DNA of 64,000 bases, taken from positions 1,674,001-1,738,000 of the forward strand of contig CAVTUH010000001.1 of assembly GCA_963737835.1 (NCBI GenBank), in the 5' to 3' direction. How positions within the stretch are numbered: position 1 is the stretch's first letter; each line of letters opens with the position of its first letter. The stretch comes from Palsa-1248 sp963737835 (GTDB lineage Bacteria; Gemmatimonadota; Gemmatimonadetes; Gemmatimonadales; Gemmatimonadaceae). Made by a program: the position numbers and the translations under genes. A model generated the notes under the pieces. It did no database searches. It saw only the letters and a list, made by a program, of their open reading frames with translations, and was not told the DNA's origin. This document shows, in pieces, positions 50,683 to 59,084 of the stretch.

Positions 50683-51144
50683 CCTAGAGGGGCGCCGCGA
50701 TCGTGCCTGTGATGCCTCTGCGGTGATCTGCTCCTAAGGGCCTTTCAGGTGAGCTGTCCCATCCATGCGGACGAGTCCGTCCAAGCCGTCAAGCCCGTGC
50801 CCCGAGCCAACCTAAGCAAGCAGACTCAGCCGCGCCAGCCCCAATCTGGACCCGAATTTGGTGCCCCCCAGCCAAAATGTCCGGTCGACCTGTCCTGGAA
50901 CACATCAGCGATTGCCGCCCATCAGCAGGACAGGCCCACCCGAGAGGCGCGCAAAGCTGACGAGTTACGGAGCGACGCGTTGCGCGGGTTCCGCTACGCG
51001 AAGCTTGACCAAGCGCACCCAACTCGCCGCGAGGCGAACGCCTAGGGAGGACGCCCCGGTTCTCCACGACGTGATCTCGCATTGCAAGCTCGCATCCGTT
51101 GCGAGTGGGCGCCGTTCAATAAATCCGCGTCGAATCTTCTGCAT
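50683..51144. other. A-B intergenic stretch of copy 2
   Basis: About 460 bases. The part at about 50720-50935 is nearly the same as 42905-43135, including GTCCCATCCATGCGGACGAG and CTGTCCTGGAACACATCAGC, and lies beyond the A2 aptamer, so it probably holds the A promoter and 5' leader. No gene is seen. Confidence 0.5.
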
Positions 51145-51148
51145 GATG

Positions 51149-51181
51149 CAAAAAGGGCAGGTCGTGGTTCGACCTGCCCTT
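51149..51181 (-). terminator. Intrinsic terminator of B2
   Basis: AAGGGCAGGTCG and CGACCTGCCCTT form a perfect 12-bp stem with a 5-base loop, and on the minus strand a TTTTT run follows. It lies about 30 bases after the B2 stop. Confidence 0.85.
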
Positions 51182-51207
51182 CCTACGTCGTGTCCCCTGC
51201 TACGAAA

Positions 51208-52563
51208 CTAGCGCGTCGCGACGAAAATGTTGTTGACGTCCCAGTACATGGTATACGGTGGGGCGCTCTTCGTTCCCCCGTAGACCGGATCGAACATCAG
51301 GTAGGGCCACCCTTCTCGGTTCCCCGACGCCAGCCACTGGACATTGCTGTAGTTGGCGACCTCCCTACCGTCGACCCACCCATGGTAGCTGCCGTTCCCA
51401 GCGCCAGGCGATGACTCGGGGCCAAAGAGCACTTCGACCGTGTGCCAGTTCCCGTCACTCAGATTCGCTGCCGCATTGTCGATCGGCTGCTCCAGGAGAT
51501 CGCGGAAATGGCTGTCAGGACCCTGCAACAGAACGGTCAGGTAGCTGTTCCTCGGGTTGTCGTTGACGAACGCCGAGATGACGTGGTTCTCGTCTGGACC
51601 CGCGGGGCTGCCCGATTGCATGGTTCGCGGCTCGCACAACTTCACGAGCGGGTTATTCCCGTTCGTCCAGTTCGAGGAGAACCGGACCTGCATGCGCTGA
51701 TAGTACCAGCCGCTTCCCGACGACGGGATGCCGAACCCAAACCGCACCGGCGAGTTGCCTGCCACCAGATTTGGACGGTACCACAGGCGGAGACCTCCGC
51801 CCGGCGCAGCGGTGAGATTCCCACTCCACTCGCCGGTCGCACTGGTCGACGACGGGCTGAAGACGCTCACCCTACCCGTCGATGAGATCGACCCGGTGTT
51901 GATCTGGGTCGCAAAGCCGGACGGCTCATGGTAGCTGCCACTGGGTGGGGGCGGCGGGGGAGTCTTCGAGCCGGATCCACCGGATCCCGAGCCAGAGCCA
52001 GAGCCGCCTGACCCGCCAGAGCTGGAGCCACCGGAGCCGGTTCCAGAGGAGCCGTCACCAACCGTGACGTCGAGCGTACCGGTCGTTCCACTCTGCGTCT
52101 TGACGGTGATCGTTGCCTTGCCCGACTTGTGCGCGACAACGTTTCCGCGCTCGCCATCGTGTACACCGTAACCCGTGACGCTCACCGACGCGACACTCGC
52201 ATCAGAGCTTTTCCACGTCGAGCAGCACGAGGTCCACGGCTCGCCACTGGGCTCGTTCAAGCGCGCCGTAAACGTCGACTGTTCGCCGACCTTCATGTCA
52301 ACGCTGGCCGAGGGCTTCACGTTGACCCGCGGGTATGCCACACCGTGGTACATGACGAGGACCGCCTCGTCCTGGGAGGTACCGCTACCACTCGCGGCGA
52401 CCGGATCCGTTGGATTGGTGGTGTTCTTCGCGGAATTGTCGCAGGCGGCGAGTGCCGCAGCTGCGCCGCAGACGATCGCGCGGAAGTAGTACGACTTGCG
52501 GCTTACCGGTGCGGACGTGCGGGGACGGCCTACAGCTCGGCCCCAGTCGTGCGCTGTGCGCAT
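51208..52563 (-). CDS. Secreted lipoprotein with Big_2-like domain, Gly/Ser linker and lectin-like domain (B2)
   Basis: 451 residues, paralog of B1. AAAALAACDNSAK is the lipobox. The Ig-like part is VNVKPSASVDMKVGEQSTF to GKATITVKTQSGTTGT, then a GSGGSGSGSGSG linker and PPPPPPSGSYHEPSGFATQI. The lectin-like domain keeps GSGWYYQRMQVRFSSNWTN, LSDGNWHTVEVLFGPESSPG, GWVDGREVANY and YTMYWDVNNIFVATR. It differs from B1 mostly in the middle of the domain (VNDNPRNSYLTVLLQGPDS), so the two copies have diverged in likely ligand loops. AGAGGACACAGCC precedes ATG, as in B1. Confidence 0.85.
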   Translation of the reverse strand: MRTAHDWGRAVGRPRTSAPVSRKSYYFRAIVCGAAAALAACDNSAKNTTNPTDPVAASGSGTSQDEAVLVMYHGVAYPRVNVKPSASVDMKVGEQSTFTARLNEPSGEPWTSCCSTWKSSDASVASVSVTGYGVHDGERGNVVAHKSGKATITVKTQSGTTGTLDVTVGDGSSGTGSGGSSSGGSGGSGSGSGSGGSGSKTPPPPPPSGSYHEPSGFATQINTGSISSTGRVSVFSPSSTSATGEWSGNLTAAPGGGLRLWYRPNLVAGNSPVRFGFGIPSSGSGWYYQRMQVRFSSNWTNGNNPLVKLCEPRTMQSGSPAGPDENHVISAFVNDNPRNSYLTVLLQGPDSHFRDLLEQPIDNAAANLSDGNWHTVEVLFGPESSPGAGNGSYHGWVDGREVANYSNVQWLASGNREGWPYLMFDPVYGGTKSAPPYTMYWDVNNIFVATR

Positions 52564-52585
52564 GGCTGTGTCCTCTTGTGAGAAG

Positions 52586-52692
52586 TCCGTTCGGTAGCCG
52601 GACTGGCATGGCTCACACGCTGGACTGCGTGAGCGGTAGCCTCCAGAGCTTTGCGTCGCCGGCTTTCGCCGGTTTTGCCGTTGTCGCGGGTG
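52586..52692 (-). promoter_or_regulatory. GEMM-type riboswitch upstream of B2
   Basis: The RNA reads CGACAACGGCAAAACCGGCG, AAAGCCGGCGACGCAAAGC, UCUGGAGGCUACCG, a variable stem and GCCAGUCCGGCUACCGAACG. It has the same subtype as B1. The ribosome site lies about 20 bases beyond the 3' helix. Confidence 0.87.
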
Positions 52693-52877
52693 CCCACATC
52701 GGGACAGCCAACGCGACGATCAGTTGTCGCGCGTAGGATGCGTCTCAACGATCTGTTGCACAACCCTTTTGCGTATTTTTTTTTGAGATTCTCCGACGAC
52801 GTGCGCGCAACGCAACATCGGGCGTGCAGGTTGCTACGTTGCGCACGCTCGAGCGAGTCGCGGCGGTAGATCTGAAA

Positions 52878-54002
52878 TCAGAGTTTCAACTGCGCGACCA
52901 AGCGATCGACCTGCACTTCCGGCCGAAATGCGTCGCGAATTCGCTGTCTCGCGTTGCGGCCCAACATCTCTCGGCGCGCCACGTCGTCCAATAGTTCACG
53001 CATTGCACTAGCGAGCGCCGGCTCATCGCCGGGCGGAACAAGGATTCCAACCTCGTCCGAGTTGATCATCTCCGGCACGCCCCCCACTCGCGTCGCGATA
53101 ACCGGGCGACCCTGCGCCATCGCGTCGAGAACTGCGTAGGGACAGGCGTCCTGCCAGACCGATGGCACGACGCAGATGTCGGCGGCCGCGCACAGCTCGT
53201 CGACGTCCGACCGATAGCCAGCGATGAGGATCGAGTCACCGGCCCCGAGGTCCTGGCGTAGACGCTCGAGTTCCGCGAGTTGCGGCCCAGTCCCGACATA
53301 GACCAATACAGGAGGTCGCCGCTGTGAATCCCACCCCCTCAGCAACAAACTGAAGGCGCGAAAGAGATGATGCACTCCCTTTTCCGCCACGGCTCGGCAC
53401 GCGACGATTACGATGGGCCTCTCGTCGGTAATCCCTAGCTGCGCGCGCACCGCCAAGACCACCATTGGCGCGTCAGGGACAGTCACCGCGTTGTGTACGC
53501 GGGTCAGCTTGTGGGCCGGCAAACAGTGTACGATCCGCTCACGCCGCGTCACAAAATCACTGACGCCCACAATCACATCGGGCGTCATCCAGCGAGTCCG
53601 TGCGAGCATCCATTTCGCCATGCGCACAGCCAGCGAGGAGCGATAGCCCGGACCCGACGTCTGGTTGTATACAACTATAGACCGCACACCAAAGAGTCGG
53701 AGGACACCATAATACCACGGGTGAAGAGAGGGCCGGTCGATGAAGAAGACCGCGCGAACGTTGTTAGCTCGTGCGAATCGAGCGACGGCCAATACGTTCG
53801 CGATGGAATCGGACCGTGTATCAAGCATGACCGCGTCGGCCGCGCCGCGCATGACCGCTGGCACTCCCGTCTTCAGATCGGGATAGGCGACCAGCGTCCG
53901 CACCCCGGCAGCGGCGACACGCTTCGCCATCTGGGCGTACATGCGCTCGAAGTGCGTCCACGCAAAGCCAAAACCGGCGGCCTCGTTCGAGACCAGCAAC
54001 AA
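52878..54002 (-). CDS. GT4-family glycosyltransferase
   Basis: 374 residues. NEAAGFGFAWTHFERMYAQM is the acceptor loop and VIVACRAVAEKGVHHLFRAF, VPSVWQDACPYAVLDAMAQG, are GT-B C-terminal motifs. It is soluble and probably adds a sugar to the growing unit. It lies 315 bases upstream of the B2 start on the same strand, separated by the riboswitch leader. No partner gene overlaps it. Confidence 0.9.
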   Translation of the reverse strand: MLLVSNEAAGFGFAWTHFERMYAQMAKRVAAAGVRTLVAYPDLKTGVPAVMRGAADAVMLDTRSDSIANVLAVARFARANNVRAVFFIDRPSLHPWYYGVLRLFGVRSIVVYNQTSGPGYRSSLAVRMAKWMLARTRWMTPDVIVGVSDFVTRRERIVHCLPAHKLTRVHNAVTVPDAPMVVLAVRAQLGITDERPIVIVACRAVAEKGVHHLFRAFSLLLRGWDSQRRPPVLVYVGTGPQLAELERLRQDLGAGDSILIAGYRSDVDELCAAADICVVPSVWQDACPYAVLDAMAQGRPVIATRVGGVPEMINSDEVGILVPPGDEPALASAMRELLDDVARREMLGRNARQRIRDAFRPEVQVDRLVAQLKL

Positions 54003-54632
54003 CGTCGGTGGCGTGATTGTGCTAGCGTCATCGCCCGCAGTTGGTGTTGCGAGTTGACCCGTGCGCAGCGTATCTGCCTCCCCTTCCCCGAGAGAGAGTA
54101 ACCCGGTTTCGACGGTTTGATGTTAAGCAACGCGTGCGGTCGCCCGCTGTGCCTTATGACGCGCGTGCTCATTCGGCGATTCGCTCGGCGTCCGCATCGC
54201 TCCCGCCGCATACGTCGTTTGTGACACGAAAGCGCCGGTCCGCGGTCGTGCGGACCGATCCTGTCGTGCCGTCGGAGTGTAGCGGAAGCCACTCAACAAT
54301 TCGGGGGACGCTCATCACCCTGCCCCGGCGAGCGCGAAGGTAAGGTAGCGGGCTCAACTGCACCAGAATGGATTTTCTTGAAATTGAGACGGCAAATTCG
54401 GTCAAGACGTCCGATGACCCTGACCCGGGCTGGCAGGACGGAGACAGGCCAACGCGCGCTTTTTGGGGCGCTCGCTTCTTGCGGATCAGCGGCCGGGTTC
54501 CGCTTGCCGTAGCAGCGTTGTCGCGCGCGGCCGGCTCTGGTGAAATCGCGTTGAGACAGGGCGACCCGGGAAAGGCCGCCGCTACGAGCAGTTGTGTGTA
54601 CCGCCAACGACGGCCAATCGTACAAATAGGGT
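54003..54632. other. Intergenic region
   Basis: About 630 bases between a minus-strand GT4 and a plus-strand membrane protein. One minus-strand frame (54169-54315) gives MSVPRIVEWLPLHSDGTTGS and no recognisable domain. I see no repeat or terminator. Confidence 0.3.
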
Positions 54633-56504
54633 ATGGTGAGCTCGGTCGAGCAGATCGGCGAGGAGGTGCGGGCCACTGGGCTCGTATCGGGGCGGTGGAC
54701 GCGCAGTGACTTCGCGCTCTTGACCACCGCCTCTGTCGCGCTCGCGATCTGCTGCGTCCTCACATCGGCCAAGAAGTTCTTCTGGTACGACGAGGTCAAT
54801 TCCGCGAACCTCGTGGCCGACCCGTCGCTGTCACACATGATCGGCACGATCGCCGCGGGCGGCGAAAGCGCGCCACCGCTCTACCACATGCTCCTCTGGC
54901 TCTGGGCGCGCGTAGCCGGCCAGAGTGAGCTCGCGCTCCGCGCACCCTCCTGCGCGATGATGATCGTCGCGCTCGTCCTCGTCTGGGTGACGCTCCGTCG
55001 CCGATACTCGCTCCAGGCCACGGCTGTTGGAGTGTTGGTGACGTTCCCGCTGTCGGCGCTCGTGCTGTACCACGTCGCTGAAGCGCGCTTCTACGGGTTC
55101 CTCACCGCCCTCGTCGCACTCGCGACGTACCTGTACGCGCGTGCCATCCTCGCCCCCGAGCGACTGTCGTGGAAGCTGCTGGCCGCGATCGCCGCGACGC
55201 ACGCCGCGCTCATATACACACACGTGTACGGGGCGATGTACAGCGCGGCGATCCTCGTCGCCTGGGTCGTCGCCGACCGATGCGCCGGTCGATGGCGCCC
55301 GGCAAACTATGCTGCGATCGTGGCGGGGTGGGCCACGTTCATACCGTGGGTACCGTCCCTCCGACGCGCCGCCGACCTGGCGCACCCGCGTGGATGGATT
55401 ACCGCGCCCACGCCGGGCGCCCTGATCGAAGTCTTTGGCGTCGCAATGCGCCGCCTACCGGTTGTCGTCATCGGGTTCGTCCTGCTGTCTGCCCTCGGCG
55501 GTTTCTTCGCCACGACACGTGGTCCCACAGTGGGTCGGGTCGCAAACGCGGCGCGCCGGCAACGCGTCGTGGCCGCAATCGGCGTCGCGCTTGGAGCGGC
55601 AGCCATCACCTGGCTCCCGTTCCGCTTCATACACCCCAACGTGCCGGCGAGTGACCTCCTGAAACAAAGCAGTGGCCTCCTCATGCTTGCCATTCTGCTG
55701 GCGGTACTCGTGTCAGTGATCGTCCGAGCGGGTGGTTTCCGCGCGGCGGCCAGAGAGGAGCCGTTGCTGGTGGTCGCGACGGCGATCGTGTGTGTCCCTT
55801 TCGCTGCGTTCCTCCTGTCGCGCGCCGTCATACCGATCTTCGTCGACCGGTATCTGCTGCCATCGGCAGTCGGGATCAGCATCATCCTCGCGCAGGGGAT
55901 GGAGCTCACGACCGCGGCGTTCGATGAGCGCGAGGCCACTGCGTCGCCTACCCCATTGAGCCGTCCCTTCCGCGCCGCCTGGACGAGCGTGTTCGCCCTG
56001 CTCGCCGTATATCCCATCTGGGCGGGCTACAGCACCAATCCAGGCGAACGCCCTGGCCTTCGCCTCGAGAAGGCAGTACCTCCCCACGCCGTCGTCATCG
56101 TACCCAGCCTCCTCAACTTCATCACGATCCTGCACTACCAGGAGCGCCCGGATATTGAGTACGTCTTCCCCATGGACCGGGCCGCATACCTGGATCCCCG
56201 TGCGCCCCGAAGTGCCATTTACGGATACAACTTCCTCCAGGTCATCGAGGCACGGGGCTACCTCAGTGCATCACCCCGGGATGCCTCGAGCCCGCTGTGT
56301 TCCTACTCGGGCCTCGTCATCGCCCACATGGCTAACAACGGCTGGCCTATGATAAGGATCGAATCTGATTCCGGATTGGCGACCGAAGCCCTCGAGCGGC
56401 CCGGCGCACCCAGCGATTCCGCCGTGGCGTACCTGGTGCACGAGCGCCGCCCCGCCGAGCAGCGTCCCTGCATTCAAGGAGTGGAGAGGCCGACGAGGTC
56501 ATGA
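54633..56504 (+). CDS. Polytopic membrane glycosyltransferase (GT39-like)
   Basis: 623 residues with about eleven helices. FFWYDEVNSANLVADPSLSH carries the DE motif after TM1, as in lipid-sugar GT-C enzymes, followed by SAPPLYHMLLWLWARV. It shows resemblance to the gene at 23217. Its stop overlaps the GT2 start by ATGA, so the two are coupled. Confidence 0.85.
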   Translation: MVSSVEQIGEEVRATGLVSGRWTRSDFALLTTASVALAICCVLTSAKKFFWYDEVNSANLVADPSLSHMIGTIAAGGESAPPLYHMLLWLWARVAGQSELALRAPSCAMMIVALVLVWVTLRRRYSLQATAVGVLVTFPLSALVLYHVAEARFYGFLTALVALATYLYARAILAPERLSWKLLAAIAATHAALIYTHVYGAMYSAAILVAWVVADRCAGRWRPANYAAIVAGWATFIPWVPSLRRAADLAHPRGWITAPTPGALIEVFGVAMRRLPVVVIGFVLLSALGGFFATTRGPTVGRVANAARRQRVVAAIGVALGAAAITWLPFRFIHPNVPASDLLKQSSGLLMLAILLAVLVSVIVRAGGFRAAAREEPLLVVATAIVCVPFAAFLLSRAVIPIFVDRYLLPSAVGISIILAQGMELTTAAFDEREATASPTPLSRPFRAAWTSVFALLAVYPIWAGYSTNPGERPGLRLEKAVPPHAVVIVPSLLNFITILHYQERPDIEYVFPMDRAAYLDPRAPRSAIYGYNFLQVIEARGYLSASPRDASSPLCSYSGLVIAHMANNGWPMIRIESDSGLATEALERPGAPSDSAVAYLVHERRPAEQRPCIQGVERPTRS

Positions 56505-57323
56505 CCGGCGGTCACGCAGTGGCCGGACCTGATCACGCCACGCCGCCACCGTCGGCTGAGCGCACCTGCATCGTCATTCCCTGCTACAACGAAGCAGCGC
56601 GACTCGACGTCCCGCGCATCCGGGCGTTCATCGCGGCCCAACCGGACGTAGATCTCCAGTTCGTCGATGACGGCAGCACCGACGGAACGGTCGCGCTCAT
56701 CGAATCGCTGCGGGCCGAGCTCGCACCTCGTGTCGCGCTGCTCCGGCAGCCGGGTAATCATGGGAAAGGCGAGACGGTGCGCGTGGGCATGCTCGAGTGT
56801 CTCCGCGGGGGGTATCGCTACACCGGCTTCTGGGACGCCGACCTCGCCACACCACTGCATGCCGTGCAGGACTTCCTGGCCGTCATGAAGACGTCGCCCC
56901 AGTATCGGTGGATCATTGGCGCGCGCGTCCGGCTCCTGGGCAGATCGATCGACCGCCACGCGCACCGGCATTACACGGGGCGCATTCTTTGCGACCGCCG
57001 CGTCCTTGGCGCTCGACCTGCCGGTCTACGACACCCAGTGCGGGGCAAAACTCTTCCGCGCCGATGACGCCCTGGCATGCGTGCTTCGCACGCCGTTCCT
57101 GTCACGGTGGTCATTCGACGTGGAGATGCTCGCACGCTTGAAGCGTGTGCGAGGCGTCGATGTCGTGCACGAAGTCGTCGAGCTCCCGCTCCGCGAATGG
57201 CACGACGTCAGTGGCTCGAAGGTGCGGTTCTACGATTTTCTGCGATCCGGCGTCGATCTCGCGCGCATCTGGGCGCGCTATCGCGCACGCGCGCCAGCAT
57301 CGCCCCCATCGGCCGGGACATGA
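56501..57323 (+). CDS. GT2 dolichyl-phosphate-type glycosyltransferase, one-base frameshift
   Basis: About 273 residues after correction. CIVIPCYNEAARLDVPRI, FVDDGSTDGTVAL, GKGETVRVGML and GFWDADLATP are the first-frame motifs. The second frame gives FFATAASLALDLPVYDTQCG, AKLFRADD, and the C-terminal VVELPLREWHDVSGSKV. Removing one T from CATTC at about 56990-56992 joins them as GRIFATAASL. It transfers a sugar to polyprenyl phosphate, a donor for the coupled membrane GT upstream. The 3' end overlaps the convergent GT39 gene. Confidence 0.87.
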
Positions 57324-59032
57324 TAGACCCAGATGGAGTGTCCCGCGCGGTATTGCGGCGTGTACGCATTGAGCCAGGAAAAGGCGTCGACCGGAAACCC
57401 GAGTCCACCGGCCTTGAGCCGCAGCAAGCTGATGGCCACCCAACCGTCTGCGTGTTCGTACGGCTTGAGCAGACGAAACGGCGGCAGCCCGAACTGGGTC
57501 AGATCGATTTGCGGCGATCCGGCATACACCAGAGAGACGGAATCGATGTGCTGCTCTCGCAATACGGCCGACAACCGCCACAGGTCCTGCCCCCAATCCA
57601 GATCGCTGTCGACCAGGACGTCCTCCGGATGCCGGCTCGCCAGCTCGTTGAAGTACGCGAGATAGTCGGGGTGCGCGCGAACTGACGCGACCACCTGCCA
57701 GGTGAGCAGCACGACCACCACTGCAGCCAGTGCTCTCGACTTGCCCTCGCTCCACAACCGCCAGGCCCCGACGCCAGCCATGATCGCGAGGGGGGGATAG
57801 ATCGGGAGGATGTACCGCAGCCCGATGTTGACGTGGCTCGGCAGACTGACCAGCAGGATCGCCCCGGCAGCGATCACGGGTGCAGCAACGACCCAGTCGA
57901 GCTCGCGCCGCGACTCCTTCAGCAGGTACACGGCGCCGACGGCAATGAGAAGCAAGAATGGGAGCGGCGTCTTTACCCCCAGCGCGACCGGAAAGTAGTA
58001 CCACCAGCCGGTCTGCCGAGTGTGGCCCAACAAATAGCCTTCGTGCCCCCTCGCGTTCTTGTTCGACACCTCAGCCAGTCCGTGAAAAAAGGCGGGAGCC
58101 GGGACAACGAACGACTCCGCAACGGCATACGCGGCATTGTGGAGTCGGCCGCTCGAGCCAACCAGTCGGTCGATCGATGTGTGCGGGCGGGCAGTGTCGT
58201 CGGTTATCGAACCGAGAGAGAAACGATATCCCGCCCACACGGTCAGCATGGCGCTCAGGACGACAACGCCAAGCGCCCGCCGAGGCGGGAGCAGTTGGCG
58301 CCAACGGTGCGGTGGCTCGGACTGTCGTCGCAGGAGGAACCATCGCCACAGGACGAGCGCGGCCGCACACGCCGGCAAGAGCACGAGGGCGGTGAATTTT
58401 GACAGCGTCGCGAGCCCGGCGGCGAAACCCAGCACGGCAGCCCGGCGAGACGTGGGCTGCTCCAGAAAATTCGTCATCGCCGCGAGCGCGAAGGCGCAGG
58501 TCGCCGCCACCGCCATATCCGTCGTGGCCAGTCCCGAATGAGCCAACACCGCAGGCGTCGTGGTCAGGAGTCCCGCCGCGAGGATCGCTGCCAGATCTCC
58601 ATATCGTCGGCGCGTCCAATCCCACACCACGAGCACCGCAAGCAGAAAGAACGGCAGCGCGCCAAGGCGCGCGAGCGCGAGCTCGTGCTGATAGTGGCCC
58701 TGAGCCATCAGGATGTCGTCGCCCTGTTTCCACAAGCCGCCCGTCGGCGCAAGTCGGCGCCCCGAGAGATAGGGGCCCAGCGCATCCGCGACACGAGCGA
58801 GCGGTGGGGTAATGGCCTCGAGCGTATACGAGCCGCGCTGCAGCCATTCCATACCGGGAGCCACGTGGGCCGGCTCATCAGTCGTTTGACTGAAGACCGA
58901 GTAAGTGGCGATGATCCGGCCCACGCCGACTACCGACAGCGCGACAAGCGCAGCGACGGACACACCACGCAGGCGTGCACGCCGTCCCGCGTCGAGCCGT
59001 TCAGCGGCCGCACCCTCGAGCAGAGTGGTCAC
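57278..59032 (-). CDS. Membrane glycosyltransferase (GT39/ArnT family)
   Basis: 584 residues from GTG 59032. After TM1 there is TTDEPAHVAPGMEWLQRG, the DE pair of this family, and ITPPLARVADALGPYLSG. About ten helices follow, with a conserved-type loop LRYILPIYPPLAIMAG, and a C-terminal periplasmic domain (VDSDLDWGQDLWRLSAVLR) as in ArnT/PMT-like proteins. It probably attaches a lipid-linked sugar to a periplasmic acceptor. Confidence 0.87.
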   Translation of the reverse strand: MTTLLEGAAAERLDAGRRARLRGVSVAALVALSVVGVGRIIATYSVFSQTTDEPAHVAPGMEWLQRGSYTLEAITPPLARVADALGPYLSGRRLAPTGGLWKQGDDILMAQGHYQHELALARLGALPFFLLAVLVVWDWTRRRYGDLAAILAAGLLTTTPAVLAHSGLATTDMAVAATCAFALAAMTNFLEQPTSRRAAVLGFAAGLATLSKFTALVLLPACAAALVLWRWFLLRRQSEPPHRWRQLLPPRRALGVVVLSAMLTVWAGYRFSLGSITDDTARPHTSIDRLVGSSGRLHNAAYAVAESFVVPAPAFFHGLAEVSNKNARGHEGYLLGHTRQTGWWYYFPVALGVKTPLPFLLLIAVGAVYLLKESRRELDWVVAAPVIAAGAILLVSLPSHVNIGLRYILPIYPPLAIMAGVGAWRLWSEGKSRALAAVVVVLLTWQVVASVRAHPDYLAYFNELASRHPEDVLVDSDLDWGQDLWRLSAVLREQHIDSVSLVYAGSPQIDLTQFGLPPFRLLKPYEHADGWVAISLLRLKAGGLGFPVDAFSWLNAYTPQYRAGHSIWVYHVPADGGDAGARAR

Positions 59033-59084
59033 GGACTCGTCAGGCTGACTCCGTCACAGGCCACGCCACACCTCATACCGTGGG

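Larger units (their letters stand above)
48667..52740. repeat. Duplicated block, copy 2 (Big_2 protein pair with leaders)
   Basis: Same order as copy 1 on the minus strand: B2 with its leader, then A2 with its leader and the shared intergenic stretch at about 50720-50935. Both genes are open here. Confidence 0.75.

Noticed and set aside
54293..54847. Minus-strand frame overlapping the start of the membrane GT
   Set aside because: It runs through the well supported gene at 54633 and shows no domain.
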